A stretch of 38,429 nucleotides of DNA, from contig CATLBO010000021.1 of assembly GCA_949879025.1 (NCBI GenBank), positions 1-38,429 on the forward strand. The letters run 5' to 3'. The translations under genes and the position numbers were made by a program. This document shows positions 1-8,193 of this stretch, piece after piece; the stretch's first letter is position 1, and every line of letters begins with the position of its first letter. The stretch is from an uncultured Hungatella sp. GTDB taxonomy: Bacteria; Bacillota; Clostridia; Lachnospirales; Lachnospiraceae. The notes under the pieces are model-generated. The model saw only the letters and a program-made list of their open reading frames with translations. It was not told the DNA's origin and searched no databases.

Positions 1-139
1 GCATCTGTCCGGCTTTTTCCTCCGCATCCGCAGGTATCGCTGTGTACACCCTGTTCTGAATCCCGATTCCGGAAATGGTCGGACCCACATACATCCTTGG
101 TCCCGGAAGCGTGGACTTCACCTGTTTTGCTTTCGCCAC
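1..139 (-). CDS. Partial small protein of unknown function
   Basis: The frame is open from a GTG at 139-137 to the window edge, so the C-terminal part is cut off. The visible 46 residues start MAKAKQVKSTLPGPRMYVGP and continue with a basic, Gly/Pro-containing stretch. The MYVGPT-type start resembles small proteins of unknown function that I associate with prophages and integrated elements, but this is an impression, not a match. The gene lies 24 bases downstream of the TPR protein's stop, on the same strand and in the same frame, so they may be co-transcribed. No strong ribosome binding site is visible, and the GTG start is the only reasonable one in the frame. Confidence 0.45.
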   Translation of the reverse strand, partial: MAKAKQVKSTLPGPRMYVGPTISGIGIQNRVYTAIPADAEEKAGQM

Positions 140-163
140 TGTATTTTTTACACCCGCATTACT

Positions 164-2218
164 TTACGCCGTGTGAGTCTGTGCTGCCTCCGCAGACTCA
201 TTTTTCTTTGCTGCTTCTTTATCCCAATACATGGAATAGCATTCTAAGATGACTGTCCTTTCTTCTACTGCCGTCACGTCAAGCATAAAGCGGAACTTGC
301 TTTCCATCTCTTTGTTCATCCGCAGGGCTTCCATATAGCCAAATGCATTGTTTACGATTTCCGACACCGTGGTTTCAAAAAGCGTGCTCTGAACCATAAT
401 CATGATGTTTTGTTCCCTATTGACATATTGTATCATCTGCTTATACTGCGGCTTGTAGCAGACAAAATTATCTATCCCCGTTCTTATAAGCTGGTTCAGA
501 GAATGCCATTGCTTTTCCGATCTGGATTCAACCAAGGTCTGGGTCACTGCTTCCTTAATATGGGCCACCACGTTGGCGAAGGTTTCCAGACGCCGGTTGA
601 CTTCAGACAGTATTTCCCGCCCCTCTTGCTGATTAACTTGTATATTTTCACATAAGAGCCTTAATCGGTCTATAGTATCCTGATCCGGAAGATCATTTTT
701 AAATTTATGTAAAATACTTTTATAAGTAAAGCCCTGTATTTCCGTTTTTAAATAAGCGGTATATTTTTCATTGATCTTTTCAATCTCGGCATTAAAAATG
801 TCTATGATCCCACTTAATTCGCCTGAAATCTGTTCAAAATCATTCAGAACGATTCCATACATAGCTATGATTCTGTCCTGGGAAAACGAAACCCCTTTTC
901 GGACAATGTCAATGCTCTGCTTGGAAAACTCAATCAGTTTTTTATAAATATCTTTGCGGCGTTTAATCAGCCCTATCTTTGTGGCACTGTCCACAATATC
1001 AGGCATAATATTAGACCACTCAACCACTTCTTTTATAATTTCATTTTCCAATACCAGCTGGTTTCCGCTTGATGCAAGTTCAATAGCCTTTTTGCTGGTT
1101 TCAATGTATTTGCCGTAATTTTTTTCCTGTTTAAAAAAGTCCGCTTCGGCCATATAAGAGCGGATGACCGTCTTTATGTCGTTATATTTATATGCTACGC
1201 TACGGCCCCTGGCAAGCTCCCTAAACGCCTCCTCCCTTGTTCTTGTGCAGTCCATAAACTTAAGACGGCTAAGCTGTACGGATCGTATTCCAGCCCCCAC
1301 CTCTTCCATAGGGTTCTTTTCCAGGCCATCTATGACATTTTTCAAAAATTCTATATCTCTTGTCAGGCCGGAATCTGCATGTTCATGATTGTCCTGATAC
1401 TTCATAAGCATCTCATGAATGCAGGCCCTTCCCCCCATTCCTCCAAATGTCTCCTTTGACTCAACAAAAAAATTCTCTGCTCTCTCGTAGTCCTGCTCGT
1501 CTCTGTAAATCTGTCCTAAAGTATCGCAGCAGATAAACGCATACTTTTTCTCTTCCTCTGAATTGTACGGACAGTGCTCATGTAAAATTGCATAAGCTTC
1601 CTCAACGTAAAACTTCGCAAATTCAATCTGCTTAAGATAATTTCGATATACTTTCCCCATTTTCAGAAGCAGTTCCACTCTTTGGAGCCAATCATCCGGG
1701 CTATTAAGTTCCAGACATTCATAATATACACGCAGAGCGTTCCTGAAGTCTCCTGTGTTGCGGTAGGACTTTGCTGCTTCCTTCATAAGAGGCATCTGTT
1801 CCGGAGGGCCAAGCCTTGTCCACAGGCGGCTTTCCCTCAGGATTTCATATTGATTGGTACAATCCTGAAACGCCCCCACAACCCGGTAGCTGAAAAAACA
1901 TTCCCTGATAATCTTTATGGAATCTTCCAGCTGGTCTGTATTTTCAGCCAGTTTATCAATGGTTTCTCTGGAAAGATAGCACCAGCAAAGATACTGATGC
2001 ACCAAAAAAAGATCCACCAGCTTCTGGCTGTCGTTATGTTCTTCATCTAGCAGAAGACAGTCACACAGATACCGATAAGCCTCCATATAGCTGTCCGAAA
2101 TATCGTATTCCTGCCCTTTCCTTAGATCAAGCCTTATGTCCTTTAAAGCGTATGTTCCGCCGTAGTCAATCTTCGTTTCTACGATCTGGTCGAAGATGTC
2201 ATTAATGCTCACTTTCAT
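164..2218 (-). CDS. TPR-repeat protein with degenerate histidine-kinase-like C-terminus
   Basis: This is a 684-residue soluble protein with no signal peptide or membrane segment. Residues about 30-420 are helix pairs with the spacing of tetratricopeptide repeats (for example around YAFICCDTLGQIYRDEQDYE). Residues about 430-600 are long amphipathic helices like a dimerisation/phosphotransfer coiled coil. Near residue 620 there is an N-box-like EIVNNAF, as in GHKL ATPases, but the protein ends about 60 residues later with no DxGxG or GxG box. It is therefore either a degenerate kinase or a scaffold. It starts at ATG 2218 behind a GGGGGA ribosome site. It is divergent from a LytTR response regulator, which suggests a sensor/regulator pair; that pairing is inferred. 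A TPR-type quorum-peptide or regulatory receptor is an alternative. Confidence 0.6.
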   Translation of the reverse strand: MKVSINDIFDQIVETKIDYGGTYALKDIRLDLRKGQEYDISDSYMEAYRYLCDCLLLDEEHNDSQKLVDLFLVHQYLCWCYLSRETIDKLAENTDQLEDSIKIIRECFFSYRVVGAFQDCTNQYEILRESRLWTRLGPPEQMPLMKEAAKSYRNTGDFRNALRVYYECLELNSPDDWLQRVELLLKMGKVYRNYLKQIEFAKFYVEEAYAILHEHCPYNSEEEKKYAFICCDTLGQIYRDEQDYERAENFFVESKETFGGMGGRACIHEMLMKYQDNHEHADSGLTRDIEFLKNVIDGLEKNPMEEVGAGIRSVQLSRLKFMDCTRTREEAFRELARGRSVAYKYNDIKTVIRSYMAEADFFKQEKNYGKYIETSKKAIELASSGNQLVLENEIIKEVVEWSNIMPDIVDSATKIGLIKRRKDIYKKLIEFSKQSIDIVRKGVSFSQDRIIAMYGIVLNDFEQISGELSGIIDIFNAEIEKINEKYTAYLKTEIQGFTYKSILHKFKNDLPDQDTIDRLRLLCENIQVNQQEGREILSEVNRRLETFANVVAHIKEAVTQTLVESRSEKQWHSLNQLIRTGIDNFVCYKPQYKQMIQYVNREQNIMIMVQSTLFETTVSEIVNNAFGYMEALRMNKEMESKFRFMLDVTAVEERTVILECYSMYWDKEAAKKNESAEAAQTHTA

Positions 2219-2335
2219 TGTGGTTGTCCCCCAAGTATTTCTGACGGCAGTGCCGGAAATTCTTTGTCAAAAAATGTATTTTAAATGTACAAAACTTCTG
2301 GAAATGCCTGCCAGCAGAATACATAAATTTTTTTA

Positions 2336-2363
2336 ATTATATGAAATCTGACAGTTGCGTCAA
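2336..2363 (-). promoter_or_regulatory. Promoter of the TPR/GHKL-like gene
   Basis: On the minus strand a TTGACG -35 box (2363-2358) is followed after 16 bases by a perfect TATAAT -10 box (2341-2336). It gives a leader of about 110 bases before the ATG at 2218. Three tandem 10-bp repeats lie just upstream of the -35 box. Confidence 0.75.
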
Positions 2364-2370
2364 CCCTATT

Positions 2371-2400
2371 GACATAAACCGGCATAAATCGACATAAAAC
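2371..2400. repeat. Three tandem 10-bp iterons in divergent regulatory region
   Basis: Three consecutive decamers, GACATAAACC, GGCATAAATC and GACATAAAAC, share the pattern GRCATAAAHC with exactly one helical turn between copies. They start 7 bases upstream of the -35 box of the minus-strand promoter, the usual place for an activator binding on one face of DNA. No obvious match to the published LytTR box was found in them, so the binding protein is unknown. Confidence 0.6.
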
Positions 2401-2481
2401 TCTGTAAGTTATGAAATCCTGGGGGGATATTTCGATTCGTTCCATTTCTATATTTAAACTATTTATATGGATATGGAAAAT

Positions 2482-2508
2482 GAGTATAGAAACGAGTATA
2501 CTTATGAT
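2482..2508 (+). promoter_or_regulatory. Probable promoter/operator of the LytTR regulator
   Basis: Two identical GAGTATA heptamers (2482-2488 and 2494-2500) lie 12 bases apart. The second merges with TATACT (2497-2502) and TATGAT (2503-2508), either of which could be a -10 box. No good -35 box is at the right distance, so the promoter may need an activator, or be autoregulated through the repeat. The ribosome site AGGAGG follows at about 2522. Confidence 0.35.
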
Positions 2509-2535
2509 AACAAATAAGCATCAGGAGGACAGGTA

Positions 2536-3276
2536 ATGACATTACAGACTATTAATGTCGGAATTTGTGATGATAAAGCCTCTGACCGGAAACGAATAAA
2601 AACAGCCATCGAAAATCATGCCGCTGTCCTGACCAAAAATGTCCAGTTTCATATCCGCCTCTTCCCCAATGCACAGACACTGACAGAAGCAAATCTTGCC
2701 TCGGCTTTTGACCTGGTTTTTCTTGATATCGTGATGCCCGGGGAAGACGGATTCCAGCTGGCAAGGCATTTATGCGCCGGAAAGATTCTTCCGCGGATCA
2801 TATTCGTCTCAAACCATGATGATCTGATCTTTGATTCCCAGCAATATCTGCCCTTCTGGTTCGTAAGGAAAGGTCAGCTGGAAGGGGATATTCACCAGGC
2901 TCTGGCAAAGTATCTGGAACTGGTATCTGTCAGGAAAATCAGCTATAAACTTAAAAAAGGGTTCGGATATCGGGAGATACTTCTGGCTGATATGGTGTAT
3001 ATTGAATGCAGCGGGCATGAACTTACTGTAAGGATGAAGGACGGAAGATCTTACCAGATATATGGCAGCCTGAAACCTATGGAGGACGAGCTGCGTCCCT
3101 TAGGGTTTATACGGGTACACCGCAACTTTCTCGTCAACCAGGCCTACGTGGCAGACGTGGCCCAAAAAGATATTCTTCTTCTGGACGGAATCGAAATTCC
3201 TGTTGGAAAAGACCGGAAAAAAGCCGTTGCGGAAGCCATGGTTCTGTATAGAAGAAGACTCCATGGCATTCCATGA
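2536..3276 (+). CDS. LytTR-family response regulator
   Basis: This is a cytoplasmic transcription regulator of 246 residues, the usual size for the AlgR/AgrA/LytR class. The receiver domain (1-125) has the acidic pair D12-D13, phosphoacceptor D64 in VFLDIVMPG, a serine at 92 and lysine 112 in FVRKG. The DNA-binding LytTR domain (about 140-240) shows IECSGHELTVRMKDG and the typical VHRNFLVN segment. The ATG at 2536 follows AGGAGG at good distance. It is divergent from the TPR/GHKL-like gene, its probable partner. Downstream genes are on the other strand, so it is transcribed alone. Target genes cannot be named. Confidence 0.9.
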   Translation: MTLQTINVGICDDKASDRKRIKTAIENHAAVLTKNVQFHIRLFPNAQTLTEANLASAFDLVFLDIVMPGEDGFQLARHLCAGKILPRIIFVSNHDDLIFDSQQYLPFWFVRKGQLEGDIHQALAKYLELVSVRKISYKLKKGFGYREILLADMVYIECSGHELTVRMKDGRSYQIYGSLKPMEDELRPLGFIRVHRNFLVNQAYVADVAQKDILLLDGIEIPVGKDRKKAVAEAMVLYRRRLHGIP

Positions 3277-3311
3277 GTACATAGGAGCCCTGGGGCGTCC
3301 CTATGGTTTGT

Positions 3312-3349
3312 GAATAAATAAGACGTCAGCTTTTTACAGCTAAACGTCT
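3312..3349 (-). terminator. Terminator-like hairpin after the three-gene cassette
   Basis: Reading the minus strand downstream of the stop at 3365, AGACGTTTAGCT (3349-3338) pairs with AGCTGACGTCT (3331-3321) with one bulged base. A T-rich but interrupted tail (TATTTATT) follows. It would end the cassette transcript between the two convergent genes. Confidence 0.5.
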
Positions 3350-3364
3350 CTGGACTATGCAGGT

Positions 3365-4414
3365 TTATGTTGTCTGAAATTTATCTGCCAATACGGTATC
3401 AGCATTGGCAATGGATCTTTCAACAGCTTCTGTGTTAATACTGTTTATATCATTTTCTTTTTCCGCTTTCAGAACCAATTCAACCTTACACATGTTATAA
3501 AGCAGGCCAACTAAGAGAACCGTATTTTCTGTCAGCCTTCTCTCTTCCACTGTGAAAGTATTCCAGTCTCTGCGCCCCAGCGAATACACAATATTTTTTA
3601 ATCTGTCCAGATGATCACGATATATTGCATTGAGCCTGGATAGGGTCTTGTAATAATTGTTTGCTGTTTCACGAAGCTGAATCAGATAATCACAGATTTT
3701 ATTGATCTGGTCTTCAGCTTTTCTCATTTGATACCAGGCTTCATCTGCTTTATCTGACAGTTTCCCGCCTGTAAAGCTGAAGATGATTCCGCCTACCAGC
3801 AGGCCCACGCCTAAAGTTGCTGCACCTAAAGCTGCCGTTCCTGCAGCAATGCCACCGCCGCCGGCAGCAATCGTACCGCCGCCTAATACCGCCAGAGTTG
3901 CATTCATTAATGCTGCGCCGCTGAGAGATGCAATGGCGGTTCCTGTTGATGCTGTCCCAAATGCCATAACCGCTGCCGTTGTAGCTCCCGCAGCAGCAAA
4001 ACCACCTGCGGCGCCTAGCCCTGCGCCTCCAAGGCCGCCAAGAAGAACGCCTGCTCCGACTGATACTTCTTTCAGTTTTTCTCCGTCATATTTAGGAAGT
4101 GTGACTCCGTTCTTTGAGTAATTCTCAAACACAGGCCGGTTTTTAATTTTTTCAAATATATCAGAAAACTCATGAAAGCCATGGAGAATTTCCAATTCCA
4201 GCTTGCCCAGCCTATCCATATCCTGACTGGTATCTGTATTCTCCCTTTCAAATCTTTCCAGGTTTCGGTCATGTCGCCTTTTTGCAGATTCCATGGTATC
4301 ATTTGCTTCTTTCATTTTTGATGCTCCATGAACCGCAGAGCCTACGCCCACTGCCCCTGCTGCTACTGCTGCCCCCTTAAGCGCCATTGGAATCAGCCAT
4401 AATGGTATTGGCAT
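3365..4414 (-). CDS. Glycine/alanine-zipper membrane protein, unknown function (cassette gene 3)
   Basis: This is a 349-residue protein starting at ATG 4414, chosen because GGGAGGAAACACT precedes it; an upstream ATG at 4453 has no such site. The short hydrophobic N-terminus (MPIPLWLIPMALKG) is followed by a charged coiled-coil-like region (about 35-115). A roughly 100-residue Gly/Ala-rich hydrophobic tract (about 119-217, with many GxxxG and GG steps) comes next, then a second long helical region to the end. A helix-zipper-helix layout is seen in proteins that insert into membranes or form pores; a toxin or effector role is only an inference. The gene overlaps the preceding cysteine-rich gene by 22 bases, so the two are translationally coupled. 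I do not recognise a named family. Confidence 0.8.
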   Translation of the reverse strand: MPIPLWLIPMALKGAAVAAGAVGVGSAVHGASKMKEANDTMESAKRRHDRNLERFERENTDTSQDMDRLGKLELEILHGFHEFSDIFEKIKNRPVFENYSKNGVTLPKYDGEKLKEVSVGAGVLLGGLGGAGLGAAGGFAAAGATTAAVMAFGTASTGTAIASLSGAALMNATLAVLGGGTIAAGGGGIAAGTAALGAATLGVGLLVGGIIFSFTGGKLSDKADEAWYQMRKAEDQINKICDYLIQLRETANNYYKTLSRLNAIYRDHLDRLKNIVYSLGRRDWNTFTVEERRLTENTVLLVGLLYNMCKVELVLKAEKENDINSINTEAVERSIANADTVLADKFQTT

Positions 4415-4671
4415 AGTGTTTCCTCCCTTTTGCTTTTTAAAATTCCACAGCATTCATAGTTAAGCTGCAGATAGTCTTCATAAGTCAGCTTATCTTGGAA
4501 AAAAGCATGGTAACTTTCATCAACACGACAAATCAATGGCCTGGACTCATAAATCGAACATATATTTCCTTTCAAATACCGGCAGATGCCGTCTCCGTTA
4601 TGCAGTTGATCATAGATTGACGACCTATACAGGTTTCTGCAGCATTCACCGCATTTATCACATTTAAACAT
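4393..4671 (-). CDS. YkgJ-like CxxC cysteine-cluster protein (cassette gene 2)
   Basis: This is a small protein of about 92 residues with nine cysteines. It starts MFKCDKCGECCRN, the CxxCxxCC signature of the YkgJ/zinc-or-iron-chelating family (PF03692 as I recall it), and continues with CRYLKGNICSIYESRPLICR, also typical. The family is presumed to bind Zn or Fe/S, but its reaction is not known. The ATG at 4671 shares one base with the TGA of the upstream 432-residue gene, and GGAG lies 8 bases before it; a GTG at 4674 is an alternative. Tight overlaps on both sides show it is an integral part of the cassette and not a chance neighbour. It might mature or modify one of the two larger proteins, which is an inference. 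Confidence 0.85.
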   Translation of the reverse strand: MFKCDKCGECCRNLYRSSIYDQLHNGDGICRYLKGNICSIYESRPLICRVDESYHAFFQDKLTYEDYLQLNYECCGILKSKREETLCQYHYG

Positions 4672-5969
4672 CACTTAAACTCCAGCACAGAAGAATTATC
4701 ATTCATAAAATTATCAAAATCACCGGTATATGGAGGTTGGAAGCCAAGTGCCTGGTATCCTTTCTTCAAAATGACATTGAGTTCCTCTTCACTGTTAATG
4801 TTCTCCATCAGAGCAAGCATCTTGCTATATTGTTCTGTCTCTTTACGGAAACGTTCCATGTCAATCTGCTCAAGCTGTAACAGATATAATGTCAGCGCTT
4901 CGTTGATACGAACATATGCATTTAACTGCTTCTGTAAAGGAAAGCTAATTTCCAATCGGATACAAACTTCACGCAATACCAATAAAACCAAACGATACCA
5001 TGCAATAAGATTTAACCGCAGGAAAAAGTTTATCCAATTCCCGCCGGAACGAATTGCTGCATCCGCCCCGTCCATTAAGCACAATGTGCCGTCACCGATA
5101 ATCAGCATAATTCTAAGGTCATCATGCTGCTTTGTAGGAATGCATTCCTTTAATGGCTTTCTATGGTAAAAGCGATGCTTAACGGCCCATATTAATTTAA
5201 TAGACAGGTCACAAAGTACCACCGGAATGGCCATAGTAAGGCCGAACCGGGCATCATATCCCTCCTGGAATACCTTCGTAGCTACTGTCGCTAATGTATT
5301 TCTTTCCTTGCCAGCCTGAAAGCTGCCAAAATCACACAGCTGAAATAATTCATAAAAAGGAATTACAACGCCGCTTCCTCTGCCAGCTGCACCTGAACTG
5401 CCTGCCACATCTGACATTATATGGCCGAACCAGTTGGCAATGCCGCAAAACAGCTTTGAAACAAAATTATGACCCTGCAGTTCAAAGTTTTCTGTTTGAA
5501 TTGTAATCAGCTGCCCATCAGTCAGAAACGACGATGTAGAGGTAAACTGGTTCAATATAGAAAAAAACAGGCCAATTATATCCGGAGAATGTGCCAGGGA
5601 TTTCATGTGATGGTTCTTGGATGACATGTGAAAAAGGCCGCCAACATCACCTGTATGACGCTGATCGTAATTTACCGGAAACTTTCTTTCCAGAAAGCCG
5701 ATGGCACTGGCAATGCTGTTTTCTTTTCCTGCCTTGGGACACCATCCGCAGGTTTTTGCAAAAGCCATAACTGTTTTATCCACCTGGGCATCTGTCCATC
5801 CCTGTAACCTGCTGTCTACAGGCGCGCCTACGAGAAAAATATCAATCATACCAGCAAGGGCCCCGCAGCCAGCGGCAGTTAAATAATCATACTTGTCACA
5901 CTTATCATTATATAAAACGGGTTCCAAATTTTTATCGCTGCGGATGGTGCTGATGTCTATGCGGCTCAC
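4671..5969 (-). CDS. 432-residue partly membrane protein of unknown function (cassette gene 1)
   Basis: I do not recognise a named family. It starts at GTG 5969 behind AGGAGG five bases away. Hydrophobic segments are near 28-48, 243-263 and 315-337. A histidine-rich stretch (H105, H114, H120, H121, H127 with D130) and a conserved-looking GHIMSDVAGSSG motif (H183, D187) followed by GRGSG could form a metal or nucleophile site, but the chemistry is not known. The last 100 residues are helical and charged. It is the first gene of an overlapping triplet with the cysteine-cluster and Gly-zipper genes, 75 bases after aroD on the same strand. A weak TTGCCT/TATACA pair in that gap is the only promoter candidate seen. 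Confidence 0.75.
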   Translation of the reverse strand: MSRIDISTIRSDKNLEPVLYNDKCDKYDYLTAAGCGALAGMIDIFLVGAPVDSRLQGWTDAQVDKTVMAFAKTCGWCPKAGKENSIASAIGFLERKFPVNYDQRHTGDVGGLFHMSSKNHHMKSLAHSPDIIGLFFSILNQFTSTSSFLTDGQLITIQTENFELQGHNFVSKLFCGIANWFGHIMSDVAGSSGAAGRGSGVVIPFYELFQLCDFGSFQAGKERNTLATVATKVFQEGYDARFGLTMAIPVVLCDLSIKLIWAVKHRFYHRKPLKECIPTKQHDDLRIMLIIGDGTLCLMDGADAAIRSGGNWINFFLRLNLIAWYRLVLLVLREVCIRLEISFPLQKQLNAYVRINEALTLYLLQLEQIDMERFRKETEQYSKMLALMENINSEEELNVILKKGYQALGFQPPYTGDFDNFMNDNSSVLEFK

Positions 5970-6044
5970 TGCATCCTCCTATTGGGTAATAAACTTACTT
6001 GATCCTGGGTGTATACGCTTTACTCAAAAACAGCAGGCAAGCCC

Positions 6045-6815
6045 CTACTGGTTTCCCATACTCTCATGAATAACTTTAAGCACTTGTGCCAATTCCTCTG
6101 CATCCACCTGCCCCGGAGCCGATCGTTTTGCCGCCGCCCCGTAAGTTACCGCAGAGCCAAAGGTTTCGCCTGCAAGCCTGCTGATCACGCCCATGTCTGC
6201 CATGGACATGGTAATAATAGGCCCTTTGGCATAATGTTCGCTCATCTCCAAAGTAGCCTCTAAAAGCGTCAGCACATCTCGCTTAAGCTGCGGCATCACT
6301 GCGATCTTAGGAATATCCGCTCCCAGATCCTGCATCTTCTTTAACCGTCCCAATATCTCGTCTTTAGGCGGAGTCTTCCTGAAATCATGGCTGGAAACAA
6401 TTACTTTTACCTGATGGCGGTGGGCATGTTCAATAATCTCCTTGACAGCCTCATCCCCAGTAAACAGCTCCGCATCCAAAAGATCCACCATGCCGCTTTC
6501 TGCTGCCGCCTTATTCATATTTATGTAGTCCTCTGTGGCCATGGCCTTTTCTCCGCCCTCTTTAGCTGTGCGGAATGTAAATAGAAACGGCATATCTCCC
6601 AGAATTGCCCTTACCTTCTCGGCAGTTTCCAGAACCTTGGAACAATCCATGGCATCTTCATACCAGTCCACCCGCCATTCCGCCATATCAACAGGCATCT
6701 TAACCACTGACTGGGCTTCCTTACATATCTCTCCGGCCTCTGCTGCCACAATCGGGACACAGATCTTTGGCCTTCCTTTTCCGATTATCACATTTCTGGC
6801 TTTTACTGGTTCCAT
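6045..6815 (-). CDS. aroD: 3-dehydroquinate dehydratase, type I
   Basis: This enzyme converts 3-dehydroquinate to 3-dehydroshikimate in the shikimate pathway through a Schiff base on lysine. At 256 residues it has the family's usual length. The catalytic set is visible and numbered almost as in the E. coli enzyme: E46 and R48 in AEWRVD, H143 in VSSHDF and the Schiff-base lysine K170 in PKIAVMP. The C-terminal substrate loop RSAPGQ is at about 231-236. The ATG at 6815 follows an AGGAGG-like site. It lies 42 bases downstream of queL on the same strand, so it may be read from the same transcript. No other shikimate gene is present in the window. Confidence 0.96.
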   Translation of the reverse strand: MEPVKARNVIIGKGRPKICVPIVAAEAGEICKEAQSVVKMPVDMAEWRVDWYEDAMDCSKVLETAEKVRAILGDMPFLFTFRTAKEGGEKAMATEDYINMNKAAAESGMVDLLDAELFTGDEAVKEIIEHAHRHQVKVIVSSHDFRKTPPKDEILGRLKKMQDLGADIPKIAVMPQLKRDVLTLLEATLEMSEHYAKGPIITMSMADMGVISRLAGETFGSAVTYGAAAKRSAPGQVDAEELAQVLKVIHESMGNQ

Positions 6816-6856
6816 TTCATCACCTTACCTCCTTGCCCTGTTCATGCAGCCTTCCC

Positions 6857-7555
6857 TCATCCCACTCCAAAATCCGTGATCTCATACAGCACTTCCACTG
6901 ACGGATCTTCCTGCAGCCAGGCATATTCTTTCATAAACCACCTGACAAGTCCCTCATCCCTCTTAATGGGAGTCGTATTATTATTATATACATTGATGGT
7001 ACCAAGTTTAAAGTATTTTTTTAAACATTCTATGTCATAAGCAATCATTTCCTTTGTCTGCCCCTGTATCCCAACCATAAGACATGGGGAGTCAAAATAC
7101 CTGGCCACTTCCATCGGTTCTTTAAAGTCTGCATTCTTATTGAGAACTTTCTGTCTGAAATAATTATCAAAAGTCTCCACGCCGATCTTAAATACAATGG
7201 GAACCGCCATCCTTTGCCTCATCTCCTTAAGCCGTCTGCGGTACATCCAGTGTGACTCAAAAAACAACCTTTTTATCTGTTTTTCTTTCAGAAGCCTGGA
7301 AATATCCTCAAGGGTCTCATCAGGAAGTTCAAAACAGCTTCCTGAATTAATAACCTCCAGCACCCCATATTCCCCTGTAACCTGCTTAAGTACCTGCCGG
7401 TTCATCTCTGTCATGGCGGCTTCGTCTGTTCCGTTATCCTCAATATAATCGCAGAAGGAACATTTTCCCCATTTACACGGAAACCCTTTTAAAAGACAGA
7501 TCTCCCGGTTATTCTTTCCATTGATCCTGCTGTAACGCTGATCTGGCACACCCAT
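6857..7555 (-). CDS. queL: Radical SAM protein, probable queuine lyase QueL
   Basis: This is a 232-residue radical SAM protein. The iron-sulfur motif is C27-x4-C32-x2-C35 in FPCKWGKCSFCDY, a variant of the usual Cx3Cx2C. QueL from Clostridioides difficile is described as a radical SAM queuine lyase that converts queuine to preQ1, and it is encoded with QueK and the transporter QrtT. The same three protein types are found here behind a preQ1 riboswitch, which supports the name. The ATG at 7555 follows AAGGAGC. It lies 29 bases after qrtT and 42 before aroD. The radical SAM class is seen directly; the queuine-lyase role is inferred from context and length. Confidence 0.82.
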   Translation of the reverse strand: MGVPDQRYSRINGKNNREICLLKGFPCKWGKCSFCDYIEDNGTDEAAMTEMNRQVLKQVTGEYGVLEVINSGSCFELPDETLEDISRLLKEKQIKRLFFESHWMYRRRLKEMRQRMAVPIVFKIGVETFDNYFRQKVLNKNADFKEPMEVARYFDSPCLMVGIQGQTKEMIAYDIECLKKYFKLGTINVYNNNTTPIKRDEGLVRWFMKEYAWLQEDPSVEVLYEITDFGVG

Positions 7556-7584
7556 TATGCTTTGCTCCTTTTCTTCCTATCCTT

Positions 7585-8193
7585 TCACCTATGCCTGCCC
7601 AAATCCGCCTGGCATCGCAGAATATCTCTCATCTGACCTGGAATCGCCTGCAGAAATACTGATACCACCATCATGCTTACAGCCCGATCCAGGTATTCTG
7701 TCACAATCTGTACCAGAAAAATGCTGGCTGTCATTCCCAATGGCGTCTTGGCTAAAAGCTGCACCAAAATCATGGAGCCAGAAGATGTGATCCCTCCGAA
7801 TACCACGGCGCAGATGACGGAGCTGACCATGGTGCCAGGAATAGCCACTGCCATGGCATACAGCCAAAACCTTCCTCTCTCGCCTAAAGCAGCCCCTTGC
7901 TTTTTCCAGATCCATTTCTGCCATACCAAGCCATTCATAAACCCCATCACCATGCCCGCCGGGGCAAAATACAGAGAGTAGATATCCGTAGTCATTCCCA
8001 TAAGAATGCCGCTTAAAAGATTTGGAAGCATTCCAAACCATGGCCCCAAAAGGGCTCCTATCAGAATCGTACCGATGCTGTCCAGGTAAATGGGCAGGCG
8101 CAGAACCAGCGCCAGCTGGCCTCCCACCACATTGATTCCCACTGCCATGGCTATAGTACACAGCTGAAACACACTTATCTTTTTCAGATTCAT
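7585..8193 (-). CDS. qrtT: ECF transporter S component, probable queuosine/queuine uptake (QrtT)
   Basis: This is an integral membrane protein of 202 residues with about six hydrophobic segments, the size and layout of ECF substrate-binding (S) components. Features such as LPIYLDSIGTILIGALLGPWFG and NLLSGILMGM match this fold. It would need the shared EcfA/A'/T energising module, which is not in the window. Its place between queK and queL points to the QrtT type, importing queuosine or queuine. Two adjacent ATGs exist (8196 and 8193); 8193 has the better spacing from AAGGAAG. The original upstream region is interrupted by an IS110-family element, so transcription from the riboswitch promoter must cross that element or start anew. 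Confidence 0.82.
   Translation of the reverse strand: MNLKKISVFQLCTIAMAVGINVVGGQLALVLRLPIYLDSIGTILIGALLGPWFGMLPNLLSGILMGMTTDIYSLYFAPAGMVMGFMNGLVWQKWIWKKQGAALGERGRFWLYAMAVAIPGTMVSSVICAVVFGGITSSGSMILVQLLAKTPLGMTASIFLVQIVTEYLDRAVSMMVVSVFLQAIPGQMRDILRCQADLGRHR

Noticed and set aside
2351-2413. LytTR binding boxes (ACAGTTGCG and TAAGTTATG)
   Set aside because: Each differs from the consensus by one base, but they are 54 bases apart instead of the usual 20-23, so the pair is probably chance.
3783-4121. Pro/Ala-rich plus-strand open frame
   Set aside because: It is the antisense shadow of the Gly/Ala-rich tract of the zipper protein, with no ribosome site.
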